Source: Pseudomonas sp. PH1b
Lineage (GTDB): Bacteria; Pseudomonadota; Gammaproteobacteria; Pseudomonadales; Pseudomonadaceae
Assembly (NCBI RefSeq): GCF_000633395.1
Contig: NZ_AYMU01000003.1
Span: forward strand, 124,001 to 188,000
Direction: 5' to 3'
Length of the DNA: 64,000 nt
Shown here: in pieces, positions 36,428 through 47,303 of the stretch
How the letters are laid out: each line of letters opens with the position of its first letter
Position numbering within the stretch: position 1 is the first letter of the stretch
The notes under the pieces: model-generated
Databases searched by the model: none
Seen by the model: only the letters and a program-made list of their open reading frames with translations
Told to the model about the DNA's origin: nothing
Position numbers and translations under genes: made by a program

Positions 36428-37245
36428 TCAACGCCGGAGGAGGTAGCGCTCGATCGCTTCGGCGGCGCCGTCTTCCAGGTTGCTGCCGGTGACCAGGTCG
36501 GCCTGGCGCTTGACCTGTTCCTCCGCCTGGCCCATGGCAATCGACAGGCCGGCACGCTGGAACATCGCCGTGTCGTTGCCACCATCTCCCAGCGCCGCAG
36601 TGCGCTCCAGCGGCACACCCAGGTGCTCGGCCAAGGTGGCCAGGGCCTGGCCCTTGTCCGCTTGCAGGGCGGTGACATCGAGGAACCTGGGCTGCGAGCG
36701 CGAAGCCTGGGCTTGCCCGGCGGTGGTTGCATGCAGGCGCGCCTCCAGCTCCACCAGCAGCCGATGGTCGCTGCTGGCGGCCACGATCTTGTCGATGCGC
36801 GGCAGGTACTCCTCGAAACTGTCCACCACTTTGGGGGCGTACCCCAGTACATGGCGCTCCAGGGGCATCAGGGCACCCTCGAGGTTGCGCAGCAGCCATT
36901 GGTTGTCGGCAAAGACCCAGGTTTCGATCTGCGGGCAGGGCTCGAACAGCAGCAAGGCGCTCACCGCCGCTGCCACCGGAACAGTGTGGCGCACCAGGAA
37001 GCTGCCATCGGGGTTGACGATGCTGCCGCCATTGAACCCGGCGGTGGGCAGGTCCACGCCCAGGGCTTCGATCTGCTGCTGCATGGCCCGGGGCGGGCGC
37101 CCGCTGGCCAGGCTGAAAGCCACCCCGGCGTCGCGCAGGGCACGCACCGCATCGAGGGTTCGGGGGCTCAAACTGTGGTCCGGACGCAGCAGCGTGCCGT
37201 CCATGTCACTGAGCAGCAACTCGATGGGCCGTGCCGTCATGCCGC

Positions 37246-37249
<4 letters not shown>
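36428..37249 (-). CDS. Cof-type HAD hydrolase (sugar-phosphate phosphatase-like)
   Basis: The 273-residue haloacid-dehalogenase phosphatase of the Cof/YidA group has the nucleophile motif LLSDMDGTLL (Asp15 and Asp17), VAFSLASGRPPRAM (motif II region) and the C-terminal ALGDGGNDTAMFQRAG (motif IV). A C2-type cap lies between. Such enzymes hydrolyse phosphosugars and related metabolites with loose specificity. Its ATG overlaps the zwf stop by four bases. It is therefore the third gene of a gnd-zwf unit, which suggests it acts on a pentose-phosphate or Entner-Doudoroff intermediate. Confidence 0.88.
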
Positions 37250-39740
<2,491 letters not shown>

Positions 39741-40149
39741 GTGCTGATGCTCCTACTGCAAAAAATTCAGATCAAAAATGTATAGCCCAATGGGCCGGGT
39801 GCAAACTTCGAGGGGCGCAACTATACAAGGCAAAAAGCTCCAAGACAGCGCAATCTTTAGGCACGACAGCAGTTTTTTGCCGCTCCCTGCGGGTCATGCG
39901 GGCTGTCCGGGCCGCACCTGCCGCAGCCGATCGCCGGGGTTTAATCAAGGATTAGTCTCAACACCGGCGGCGAAGTTTCGCAAAAACTCGGTGGATAACG
40001 ACACAAAGTGCCTGCAAGGCACAGCGACCACCCAAAATAAAAAAGTTCCCTTTGCGCAAAAAAGAAATAAAATTGCCACCGATAGTGCTTTGCGCAAGGG
40101 AATGCGGACCACGAAGCATAGTTGAGACACGCCATTTGCGAGGTGAGCA
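39741..40149. other. AT-rich divergent spacer, gnd to 58-residue gene
   Basis: This 409-bp intergenic region is much more AT-rich than its surroundings, especially 39960-40085. It holds the gnd ribosome site and promoter region, a run of A-rich sequence, and a paired TTTGCGCAA palindrome close to the plus-strand gene. No credible coding frame was seen. A 7-codon frame with AAGGGA upstream starts at 40102 but looks fortuitous. Confidence 0.6.
40046..40102. repeat. Paired TTTGCGCAA palindromes forming a large inverted repeat
   Basis: TTCCCTTTGCGCAAA (40046-40060) and TTTGCGCAAGGGAA (40089-40102) are inverse complements apart from one extra T. Each arm contains its own palindrome (TTTGCGCAAA, TTGCGCAA), with centres 38 bp apart. 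The pattern fits a double operator or an mRNA stem-loop with an A-rich loop. It lies about 50 bp before the 58-residue gene. Confidence 0.6.
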
Positions 40150-40326
40150 ATGGGCACAGTACTACCGGCAAGACCCGCACAAACCCTGTACGTCACCATC
40201 CGTCGTGATGAACTGCGTCAACTCAAAGATGAACGCGATCAGTTGCAACAGGAGTTGGCACAGCTGCGCCTGCTGCTGAAGCAGGGTCCATCCGTAGCAC
40301 CGCTGCACCTTCCCTCCGCGAGCTGA
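40150..40326 (+). CDS. Small coiled-coil protein, 58 residues
   Basis: The product begins MGTVLPARPAQTLYVTIRRDELRQL and is dominated by a short coiled coil, LRQLKDERDQLQQELAQLRLLLKQ (about residues 23-46), with Leu at heptad spacing. There is no signal peptide or membrane span. AGGTGAG lies immediately upstream of ATG, and the gene is preceded by an AT-rich region with paired palindromes. I recognise it as the sort of small conserved Pseudomonas hypothetical often left unannotated. Function is unknown, and dimerisation through the zipper is inferred. Confidence 0.65.
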   Translation: MGTVLPARPAQTLYVTIRRDELRQLKDERDQLQQELAQLRLLLKQGPSVAPLHLPSAS

Positions 40327-40581
40327 ACCTCGCCCCGAACGCAGGCGCGCCCTGCGTTCGCTGCATATTCAAACGCCCTTCTGCCGCACTGTGGCCCGCT
40401 GATCCTCGGCCTGGCCCGGTGTTATTGCAGCGGCCGACAAAAAACCAACATCGCCCTGACGATCTTTTCACATTTGCCTGTCGATACTCCCGGCCATTGT
40501 GGCCGTCTTGTTACAGAGGACGGCCTTCATTCGCGACGCTGAACCGGCGCGCAATGATCACGGATTCCTGGGGAGCACCGA

Positions 40582-42324
40582 ATGGCATTGTTCAAACGCA
40601 GTAGCAGCGCTGCGAAAGGTTTTGACTGGATGGGCCTGCTCTGGCTGTTCCTGTTCTTCTGGTACTTCTCCGGCATCACCCAACTGCTGATCCAGCTGAC
40701 CGACACCTCCGGCTTCAGCGGATTCCGCCAGGCGTTCTTCATGAGTGGCGTGTGGCTGGCGCCGATGCTGCTGTTCCCCTCGCGCACCAAAGTCATGGCC
40801 GCAGTGATCGGCGTGGTGCTCTGGGCCTGCTCCATGGCCAGCCTGGGCTACTTCTTCGTCTACCAGCAGGAGTTCTCGCAAAGCGTCATCTTCATCATGT
40901 TCGAGTCCAACCCCTCGGAGGCCGTTGAGTACCTGACCCAGTACTTTGCCTGGTGGATGGTCCTGGCTTTCGTCGCCCATACCGCCTTCGCGATCTTCCT
41001 CTGGACCCGCCTGCGCCCGGTCTACCTGCCTCGCGGCCAGGCCATGGTGGCGGCTGCGGCGATCCTCGTGGCGATTGTCGGCTACCCGCTGGTCAAGCAG
41101 ATCTCCCGCACCGATAACCTGGCCGAAGGCCTGGAGAAGTTCGAAACCCGTATCGAGCCTGCGGTGCCCTGGCAGATGGTGGTGGCCTACCGGCGTTACC
41201 GTGAACAGCTGGACGGCATGCAAGGCATGCTCGACAGCGTCAGCAAGATCCCGCCCCTGAGCAACCTCAAGGACAGCATGGCCAATCAGCCGGCGACCCT
41301 GGTGCTGGTGATCGGTGAGTCCACCAACCGCCAGCGCATGAGCCTCTACGGCTACCCGCGCCAGACCACGCCCGAGCTGGACAAGCTCAAGGACCAGCTC
41401 GCGGTGTTCAACAACGTGATCACCCCGCGCCCCTACACCATCGAGGCGCTGCAGCAGGTACTGACCTTCGCCGACGAGGAAAACCCCGACCTGTACCTCA
41501 AGTCGCCGTCCCTGGTCAGCATGATGAAACAGGCCGGCTACAAGACCTTCTGGATCACCAACCAGCAGACCATGACCAAGCGCAACACCATGCTCACCAC
41601 CTTTTCCGAACAGGCCGACGAGCAGGTGTACCTGAACAACAACCGCAACCAGAACGCCCGCCAGTACGACGGCGACGTGCTCGAGCCTTTCGCCAAGGCC
41701 CTGGCCGACAACGCGCCGCGCAAACTCATCGTGGTCCACTTGCTGGGCACCCACATGAGCTACCAGTACCGCTACCCGCCGACCTTCGACAAGTTCACCG
41801 ACCGACAGGGCGTGCCGGCCGGGGTGCGCGACGATCAGGTGCCGACCTACAACAGCTACGACAATGCAGTGCTGTACAACGACTTTGTGGTCTCCAGCCT
41901 GATCAAGGACTACGCCAAGACCGACCCCAACGGTTTCCTGCTGTACCTGTCCGACCACGGCGAGGATGTCTTCGACTCTGCGGGTCATGACACCCTGGGA
42001 CGCAACGAAGGCAAGCCGACGGCGCCGATGTACACCATTCCGTTCATGGCCTGGGCCTCGCCGAAATGGCGCCAGACCCATGACTGGAGCTTCGCCTCCG
42101 ACCTCAACCGGCCCTACAGCAGCTCCCAGCTGATCCACACCTGGGCCGACCTGGCCGGCTTGAGCTTCGATGAGTGGGACCCCAGCCGCAGCCTGGTCAA
42201 CGCCAGCTTCAAGGCGCGCCCCCTGCTGATTGGCGACCCCTACGCACGCCAGAGCAAGCCACTGATCGACTTCAGTCTGATGAAGCCCACGACGCCGGTG
42301 GAGACCAAGGTGGTCCAGCAGTAA
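40582..42324 (+). CDS. cptA: Phosphoethanolamine transferase (CptA/EptA family)
   Basis: The 580-residue inner-membrane enzyme has five N-terminal spans (to about residue 172) and a periplasmic alkaline-phosphatase-like domain. It transfers phosphoethanolamine from phosphatidylethanolamine to lipopolysaccharide. Signatures: VLVIGESTNRQRMSLYGYPR (metal ligand Glu246), PYTIEALQQVLTF with the candidate nucleophile Thr286, VHLLGTHMSYQYRYP and LYLSDHGEDVFD. Length and motif order fit CptA, which modifies core heptose, better than the lipid-A enzyme EptA. GGGGAG precedes ATG. A 7-base-arm hairpin (40501-40525) lies in the leader. Confidence 0.82.
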   Translation: MALFKRSSSAAKGFDWMGLLWLFLFFWYFSGITQLLIQLTDTSGFSGFRQAFFMSGVWLAPMLLFPSRTKVMAAVIGVVLWACSMASLGYFFVYQQEFSQSVIFIMFESNPSEAVEYLTQYFAWWMVLAFVAHTAFAIFLWTRLRPVYLPRGQAMVAAAAILVAIVGYPLVKQISRTDNLAEGLEKFETRIEPAVPWQMVVAYRRYREQLDGMQGMLDSVSKIPPLSNLKDSMANQPATLVLVIGESTNRQRMSLYGYPRQTTPELDKLKDQLAVFNNVITPRPYTIEALQQVLTFADEENPDLYLKSPSLVSMMKQAGYKTFWITNQQTMTKRNTMLTTFSEQADEQVYLNNNRNQNARQYDGDVLEPFAKALADNAPRKLIVVHLLGTHMSYQYRYPPTFDKFTDRQGVPAGVRDDQVPTYNSYDNAVLYNDFVVSSLIKDYAKTDPNGFLLYLSDHGEDVFDSAGHDTLGRNEGKPTAPMYTIPFMAWASPKWRQTHDWSFASDLNRPYSSSQLIHTWADLAGLSFDEWDPSRSLVNASFKARPLLIGDPYARQSKPLIDFSLMKPTTPVETKVVQQ

Positions 42325-42333
42325 TCCTCACCC

Positions 42334-42356
42334 TCGGGGGCCGCAATGGCCCCCGA
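42334..42356 (+). terminator. Terminator after cptA
   Basis: TCGGGGGCC (42334-42342) pairs perfectly with GGCCCCCGA (42348-42356) around GCAAT, ten bases after the cptA stop. The following T-tract is weak. Confidence 0.65.
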
Positions 42357-42649
42357 ATCGTTCTGCCCCAGGCCGCCTTACCCTCCGCCCTTCACCGCCC
42401 CTCGAATGCCCACGGCTGATGTGCCAAGGGCGCTTGCTCCTGCGCGGTAGCACTACCCGCCAATGCCTGCCTGCGCGCACTGGCCACAACCTGCCTTCCG
42501 GCTTTAGCACCTCAGCCCCTGGGACGCCGAGCGCCCGCGCCACCGCTGACCTGTGGCGCCGTCGCCCAGCGGATCGGCCTGCCGCCCTGCCCGTTATTTC
42601 ACCTCGCGGTCCTCCATCCGGCCCAGGCCACACCTGGTGTCGACACATG

Positions 42650-42665
42650 ATGTCAAGAATGTAAT
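42650..42665 (+). promoter_or_regulatory. Candidate CopR box upstream of ptrA-like gene
   Basis: ATGTCA-AGAAT-GTAAT resembles the Pseudomonas CopR consensus CTGACA-N5-GTAAT with two mismatches in the first half. TAATAC (about 42693-42698) downstream could be the -10. A closer match occurs before copR. Confidence 0.35.
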
Positions 42666-42780
42666 CGGCGCTTCAGGCTCGCGTTAACCCTGACTTAATA
42701 CACTTAGGTTTAACTTCTCCCGTTACTTCTTGTGCAGGGATGAAACAAGTACCGAACACTCTTAAAGCAGGAAACACAGC

Positions 42781-43005
42781 ATGAAACTTTCAACTCTGGT
42801 AGTTAGCGGTCTGATTCTCGTCGGTTCCAGTGCGGCCTTCGCCGAGGGCGGCGCGGAAAACATGCAGCGCTTCTATGAAAACTTCCAGGTGAGCCAGCAA
42901 CAACTTCACGGCAATAAAAACGACAATACAGCCAAGACCGAGCAGCAGAAACCGGCTCCCCGCTATTCCACGTCGGACACCAAGCAACAACAGCCCGATG
43001 CCTGA
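42781..43005 (+). CDS. ptrA: PtrA-like small periplasmic copper-response protein
   Basis: The 74-residue secreted protein has signal peptide 1-21 (SSAAFA), then EGGAENMQRFYENFQVSQQQLHG, and a disordered Gln/Lys/Pro-rich tail. The mature N terminus matches the pattern of PtrA-type proteins encoded beside copRS in Pseudomonas, which are induced by copper and contribute to copper tolerance. Mature-protein candidate metal ligands are Met and His (AENMQRF, QLHG). There is no Cys. It is upstream of the copR/copS pair and followed by a strong terminator, so it is transcribed separately. Assignment depends on this context. Confidence 0.68.
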   Translation: MKLSTLVVSGLILVGSSAAFAEGGAENMQRFYENFQVSQQQLHGNKNDNTAKTEQQKPAPRYSTSDTKQQQPDA

Positions 43006-43065
43006 CAGCGAATTCCAGTAATACCCACTCTGGACAATGTGCTCCTTTGCCAGAGATGGATGTTT

Positions 43066-43088
43066 GGCGCCCTTGTGGCGCCTTTTTT
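43066..43088 (+). terminator. Intrinsic terminator after ptrA-like gene
   Basis: GGCGCC (43066-43071) and GGCGCC (43077-43082) form a self-complementary stem around CTTGT, followed by six T residues (43083-43088). It separates the ptrA-like gene from copR. Confidence 0.88.
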
Positions 43089-43130
43089 ATGCCCCGATAC
43101 AAAGGTTTCTTTCACCTTGGTGACCTGGAC

Positions 43131-43146
43131 ATTACAACTTTGTCAT
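43131..43146 (-). promoter_or_regulatory. CopR/CusR-type box upstream of copR
   Basis: The top strand reads ATTAC-AACTT-TGTCAT. On the minus strand this is ATGACA-N5-GTAAT, matching the CopR consensus CTGACA-N5-GTAAT at all but one specified base, and CusR-like dyads at all but one. It lies about 210 bp before the copR ATG in a 350-bp spacer and could support autoregulation. Confidence 0.55.
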
Positions 43147-43356
43147 TCAGCACTTTCACTGTTTGAGCTCGATTAGTATCCCCGCGCGCCACCCTCCTTA
43201 GCGGAAGCCAGCACCTCAGCAACCGCGCCTTACCGGTCATCGGACAGACCGCTTAATCGGTTGAATTACCAGGGTTAATTTATTGACCCTGTAGCTACTT
43301 CAGGCTTCATTCTTCATCCATTCGATAACCTCCGAACAATTCAAGAGGATCTAGCA

Positions 43357-44031
43357 ATGCGCATTCTGGTGGTTGAAGACGAACCGAAGACAGCGGACTA
43401 CCTGCATCAGGGACTGACTGAAAGTGGTTATGTGGTGGATCGCGCGAACAATGGTGTCGACGGCCTGCACTTGATTCAGCAACAACCCTATGAACTGGTG
43501 ATCCTGGATATAAACCTGCCCGGCAAAGATGGTTGGCAGGTATTGGAACATATGCGCGGGCAATACCCGGCGCGAGTCATGATGCTCACCGCCCGCGGGC
43601 GCCTGGAAGACAAGGTCAAGGGACTGGACATGGGCGCCGATGATTATCTGGTCAAGCCCTTTCAATTCCCCGAGTTGCTGGCCCGGGTCCGCACCTTGAT
43701 GCGTCGCAGTGAAGTCATTGCCCAGCCGGAAGTCCTGCAAGTTGCCGACCTGCAACTTGATCCCCGCCGTCATCGAGCCTATCGCGGCACTCGGCGAATT
43801 GACCTGACCACCAAGGAGTTCACCCTGTTACAGGTATTGATGCGCCATTCGGGGGAGGTGCTGACCCGTACCCAGATCATTTCCCTGGTCTGGGACATGA
43901 ACTTCGATTGCGACACCAACGTGGTGGAAGTGTCCATCAGCCGCCTGCGGGGCAAGATCGATGACAGCAGCGAGGTCAAGCTGATCCACACCTTGCGGGG
44001 TGTCGGTTATGTGCTGGAAGTGCGCCCATGA
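43357..44031 (+). CDS. copR: Heavy-metal response regulator (CopR/CusR type)
   Basis: This 224-residue OmpR-family regulator has a receiver domain with acidic pocket VVEDEP, phospho-acceptor Asp51 in VILDINLPGKDGW, conserved Thr in MMLTARG and Lys in YLVKPFQF. A winged-helix domain follows (LTTKEFTLLQVLMRHSGEVLTRTQI; VSISRLRGKID; LIHTLRGVGYVLE). The sequence belongs to the copper/silver CopR-CusR-IrlR group. Its stop overlaps the sensor kinase ATG (ATGA). A matching DNA box lies upstream. Copper is the expected signal, inferred from the adjacent ptrA-like gene. Confidence 0.9.
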   Translation: MRILVVEDEPKTADYLHQGLTESGYVVDRANNGVDGLHLIQQQPYELVILDINLPGKDGWQVLEHMRGQYPARVMMLTARGRLEDKVKGLDMGADDYLVKPFQFPELLARVRTLMRRSEVIAQPEVLQVADLQLDPRRHRAYRGTRRIDLTTKEFTLLQVLMRHSGEVLTRTQIISLVWDMNFDCDTNVVEVSISRLRGKIDDSSEVKLIHTLRGVGYVLEVRP

Positions 44032-45452
44032 ATCCGCGCCCCGGCCCCGTCGACAACAGCCTGTCCATGCGCCTGGGGCTGACTGTCAGCCTGATGGGCG
44101 CGGCGTTGGTCCTGCTGCTGGCGACCCTGGCCTACCTGGCCCTGAACCACGAACTGGACAACCTGGCGCGCAAGGGCCTGGACAGCAAGCTGGAGCAGAT
44201 CCGCCACAGCCTCACCAGTGACATCCAGAGCAGTGACCTGCCCACCCGCCCCCATTCGCTGCTGGACCTGGTGATGGGCCACGACAACCTGCAACTGAGC
44301 ATCCTCGGCAGCGACCCGCAGGCGGCCCCTTTGCTGAGCGTCGGAGGCATCGCCCAGCAGCCCCTGCCCAGGGCGCTGGGCAGCACGGCCGGCGACGGCT
44401 ACCTCGACTGGAGCGACAATCGCGGCAATCCGCTGCTCAGTGCCACGCGCAAGATGAAGCTGCGCAACGGCGAGCAGGTGCAAGTGGTGCTGAGCCTGGA
44501 TCGCGGCAATGACCAGGCGCTGCTCCAGGCCTACCTGCGCTCCACGGTGATCGCCCTGCCGCTATTGCTGTTGCTGATAGGCGTCGGTGCCTGGTGGCTG
44601 GTGCAGCGCGGGCTGTTACCGCTGCAGCAGTTCACCCGGGTCGCGGCGAAAGTCACCACCCAGGACCTGACCCACCGCCTGAACCTGGACAAGCTGCCCC
44701 GGGAGCTGGCCGAGCTGGGCCAGGGCATCAATGTCATGCTGCAGCGCCTGGACGGTGGCGTGCAGCGCCTGTCGCAGTTTTCCGATGACCTGGCCCATGA
44801 ACTGCGTTCGCCCATCAGCAACCTGATGGGCAAGGCCCAGGTGACCTTGTCCCGGGAACGCCCGCCGGAGGAATACAAGGCCGTGCTGGAGGCCAGCATC
44901 GAGGAGCTGGAGCGGGTCACGCGGATCGTCGCCGACATGCTGTTCCTGGCCCAGGTCAGCCAGCCGGCGACCCAGGCGCGCTTTGCCCGGGTGTCCCTGG
45001 GCGAGGAAGCGCGCCGGGTCATGGACCTGTTCGCCCTTAGCGCCGAAGACAAGCAACTGAGCGTCGACCTGAATGGCGATGCCTGGGTCCTGGGTGATCG
45101 GCTGATGATCCAGCGGGCGATGTCCAACCTGCTGTCCAATGCCATCCGCCACAGCCCGCCCCAGAGCCGGATCAGCCTGCGGGTCGAACAGCAGTTGCAC
45201 AGCGTCAGCCTGGTCGTGGCCAACCCCGGGCCGGGCATTGCCGCCTGCCACCTGCCCCATCTGTTCGAACGTTTCTACCGGGTCGACAGCAGCCGCACTC
45301 GCGCCGAAGGCGGCACCGGGCTGGGCCTGGCGATCGTGCGCTCGATCATGAACCTGCACCAGGGGCAAACCGAGGTCAGCAGCGTCCCGGACAGCCTGAC
45401 CGAGTTCCGCCTGCTGTTCCCCAAGCTCGATCCTACCCAGCACGACACCTAG
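44028..45452 (+). CDS. copS: Heavy-metal sensor histidine kinase (CopS/CusS type)
   Basis: The 474-residue kinase has TM1 (about 22-44), a periplasmic sensor domain of about 120 residues, TM2 (about 166-188), a HAMP domain, an H-box (FSDDLAHELRSPISNLMGKAQ) and a catalytic domain with N-box (NLLSNAIRHSPP), G1 (NPGPGIA) and G2 (GGTGLGLAIVRSIM). The architecture fits heavy-metal sensors of the CopS/CusS/IrlS family. The gene overlaps copR by four bases. Metal specificity is inferred from the neighbours. CopS proteins can work mainly as phosphatases. Confidence 0.9.
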   Translation: MNPRPGPVDNSLSMRLGLTVSLMGAALVLLLATLAYLALNHELDNLARKGLDSKLEQIRHSLTSDIQSSDLPTRPHSLLDLVMGHDNLQLSILGSDPQAAPLLSVGGIAQQPLPRALGSTAGDGYLDWSDNRGNPLLSATRKMKLRNGEQVQVVLSLDRGNDQALLQAYLRSTVIALPLLLLLIGVGAWWLVQRGLLPLQQFTRVAAKVTTQDLTHRLNLDKLPRELAELGQGINVMLQRLDGGVQRLSQFSDDLAHELRSPISNLMGKAQVTLSRERPPEEYKAVLEASIEELERVTRIVADMLFLAQVSQPATQARFARVSLGEEARRVMDLFALSAEDKQLSVDLNGDAWVLGDRLMIQRAMSNLLSNAIRHSPPQSRISLRVEQQLHSVSLVVANPGPGIAACHLPHLFERFYRVDSSRTRAEGGTGLGLAIVRSIMNLHQGQTEVSSVPDSLTEFRLLFPKLDPTQHDT

Positions 45453-45456
45453 GGCC

Positions 45457-46653
45457 CTAGAGCAGCCAGGCGCCCAGCGCCGCCCCCAGGCACACCAGCA
45501 TCCAGGGCGGCACCCGCCCACTGCACAGCAGCCCGAGGGCCAGGGTCGCGCCCGCCAGCTCCCCGGGGCCGGTGATGCTGTGGGTCCACAGGGGCTGATA
45601 CAAGGCGGCTGCCAACAACCCCACCACTGCGGCATTGACCCCGGCCAGCGCCGCCTGGACGCTGTGGCGCTGCCGCAAGGCCTGCCAGAACGGCATGACC
45701 CCGATCACCAGCAGCAGCCCCGGCAGGAAAATCGCCAGCAGACAGACCAGCGCCCCGGTCCAGCCGTCACTGCTCGCGCCAAGAAAGGCGGCGACGCTGA
45801 ACAAGGGGCCCGGCACCGCCTGGGCACTGGCATAACCGGCCAGAAACAGCGGGCTGCTGACCCAACCCGGCTCCACCACCTGGGCCTGCAGCAACGGCAG
45901 CACCACATGACCGCCACCGAACACCAGGGCGCCCACCCGGTAGAACCCGTCGAACAGGCCCAGCAGGCGATTCGGCCAAATAGCCGCGAGCCCCGGCAGG
46001 ACCAGCAGCAACAGCAGCGCCAAGCCCAGGCACATGGCACCCAGGCGGCGACTGGATGCCGCGGGCTGCTGCTGGAGCGATACGTCCAGCACGGGGCTGA
46101 TCCACAGCCGGCCCAACAGCGCGGCCAGCAGCATCACCAGCAACTGCCCGCCCAGGCCCGGCCAGCGCCCCACCAGAAACATCGCCAGCAGCGCGATGGC
46201 AATCCGCAAGGGACCGCGGCACAGGCTGCGGGCCATTCCCCACAGGGCTTGCGCCACCACCGCCACGGTCACCAGCAGCAGCCCCTTGAGCACGCCCGGT
46301 GGAACACCGGCCCCCACGCCCAGGGCCAGCAAGGTCAGGGCCAGGGCCGAAGGCAGGGTAAAGCCGGCCCAGGCGCACAGGGCGCCCGGCACCCCGGCGC
46401 GGGACAGGCCCAGGGCAATGCCGACCTGGCTGCTGGCCGGCCCCGGCAGGAACTGGCACAGCGCGACCAGCTCGGCATACGCTGCCTCCCCCAGCCAGCG
46501 TCGGCGCAAGACGAACTCCTGGCGAAAATATCCCAGGTGCGCCACCGGCCCGCCGAACGACGTCAAGCCCAGGCGCAGGAACACCAGGAACACCTGCCAG
46601 GGCGAGTCCGTGTGGCTGCCCTGGTCATGCGCCGGGGGCCTGACGTCGGTCAT
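45457..46653 (-). CDS. chrA: Chromate transporter ChrA family
   Basis: The 398-residue long-chain CHR protein is made of two homologous halves. Each half begins with a conserved motif: FLRLGLTSFGGPVAHLGYFRQEF with CQFLPGPASSQVGIALG in the N-terminal half, and GALVFGGGHVVLPLLQAQVV with AVPGPLFSVAAFLG in the C-terminal half. Such proteins export chromate, coupled to the proton motive force. It ends four bases beyond the copS stop, tail to tail. Its ATG overlaps the stop of the upstream GNAT gene by one base (TAATG), suggesting co-translation. Metal stress genes are thus grouped here, although ChrA regulation is not evident. Confidence 0.92.
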   Translation of the reverse strand: MTDVRPPAHDQGSHTDSPWQVFLVFLRLGLTSFGGPVAHLGYFRQEFVLRRRWLGEAAYAELVALCQFLPGPASSQVGIALGLSRAGVPGALCAWAGFTLPSALALTLLALGVGAGVPPGVLKGLLLVTVAVVAQALWGMARSLCRGPLRIAIALLAMFLVGRWPGLGGQLLVMLLAALLGRLWISPVLDVSLQQQPAASSRRLGAMCLGLALLLLLVLPGLAAIWPNRLLGLFDGFYRVGALVFGGGHVVLPLLQAQVVEPGWVSSPLFLAGYASAQAVPGPLFSVAAFLGASSDGWTGALVCLLAIFLPGLLLVIGVMPFWQALRQRHSVQAALAGVNAAVVGLLAAALYQPLWTHSITGPGELAGATLALGLLCSGRVPPWMLVCLGAALGAWLL

Positions 46654-47144
46654 TACAAGGCTTTGCTCCAGAACAGCATGCGGCCGTGGGCAGGATCGAG
46701 CATGGCGCTGGCAAATCCGCTGGCCTGGTAGGCGGCCTGGGCCGAGGCATTGCCCTCCAGCACCTCCAGGGTGATCTTGCAGCAACCGCGCTGGCGGGCG
46801 ATGTCCTCGACCTTCTGCAGCATCCGCTTGCTCAGGCCCTGGCCGCGAAAACCGTCCAGCACCACCACGTCATGGACATTCACCAGGGGCCGGCAGGCAA
46901 AGGTGGAAAACCCCTCGAAGCAGTTCACCAGCCCCACCGGCTGGCCACCGGCAAAGGCCAGCACGCTGAAGGCCTGGGGCCGCTTGGCCAGTTCCGCCGG
47001 CAACTGCTGGAGCTGGTCCGGTGCCAGGGACTGGCCACCGCCCATGGGATCTTCGGCATAGTGATTGAGCAGCACGCCTATGGCTTCGGCATGCACCGGG
47101 TTGCTGTAGCTGGCTTGCAGCACCACGACATCGGCAACGTCCAT
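46653..47144 (-). CDS. GNAT family N-acetyltransferase
   Basis: The 163-residue GCN5-related acetyltransferase has the acetyl-CoA loop VLDGFRGQGLSKRMLQKVEDIA and the following strand CCKITLEVLEGNASAQAAYQASGFA. The start was put at the second of two in-frame ATG codons because GAGG stands six bases before it but directly abuts the first. The substrate is unknown. It is encoded just before chrA with a one-base overlap, so the two are probably one transcript. Whether acetylation relates to metal resistance is not clear. Confidence 0.85.
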   Translation of the reverse strand: MDVADVVVLQASYSNPVHAEAIGVLLNHYAEDPMGGGQSLAPDQLQQLPAELAKRPQAFSVLAFAGGQPVGLVNCFEGFSTFACRPLVNVHDVVVLDGFRGQGLSKRMLQKVEDIARQRGCCKITLEVLEGNASAQAAYQASGFASAMLDPAHGRMLFWSKAL

Positions 47145-47303
47145 GTTCATCCTCGATCAACGGGTTGAAAGTGAGCCTCAGGGCTCAGGCAGCCTCGATT
47201 GTAGGCTGGGGCATTTGACCAAACGAAGATTTTTCACCTGTTTGCGGCAGAAAAACCCTAAGCAATGACCAGGCGCACCTGCAGCAGGAATGGCTTCCCT
47301 CCT

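Larger units (their letters stand above)
42325..42780. other. Spacer downstream of cptA and upstream of ptrA-like gene
   Basis: Of these 456 bp, the first 32 hold a terminator hairpin, and about 42360-42640 is GC-rich with no coding or repeat signal I could support. A 106-codon minus-strand frame there has shadow-like Arg/Gly composition. From 42650 the composition becomes AT-richer and contains the ptrA promoter region with a candidate CopR box. Confidence 0.5.

Noticed and set aside
39778..40125. A 115-codon frame in the gnd upstream spacer
   Set aside because: No ribosome site, biased Arg/Ser/Lys composition reflecting AT-rich non-coding DNA, and it crosses the palindrome pair.
42328..42648. 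A 106-codon minus-strand frame after cptA
   Set aside because: Arg/Gly-rich low-complexity translation, no start signal, and it begins inside a terminator hairpin.
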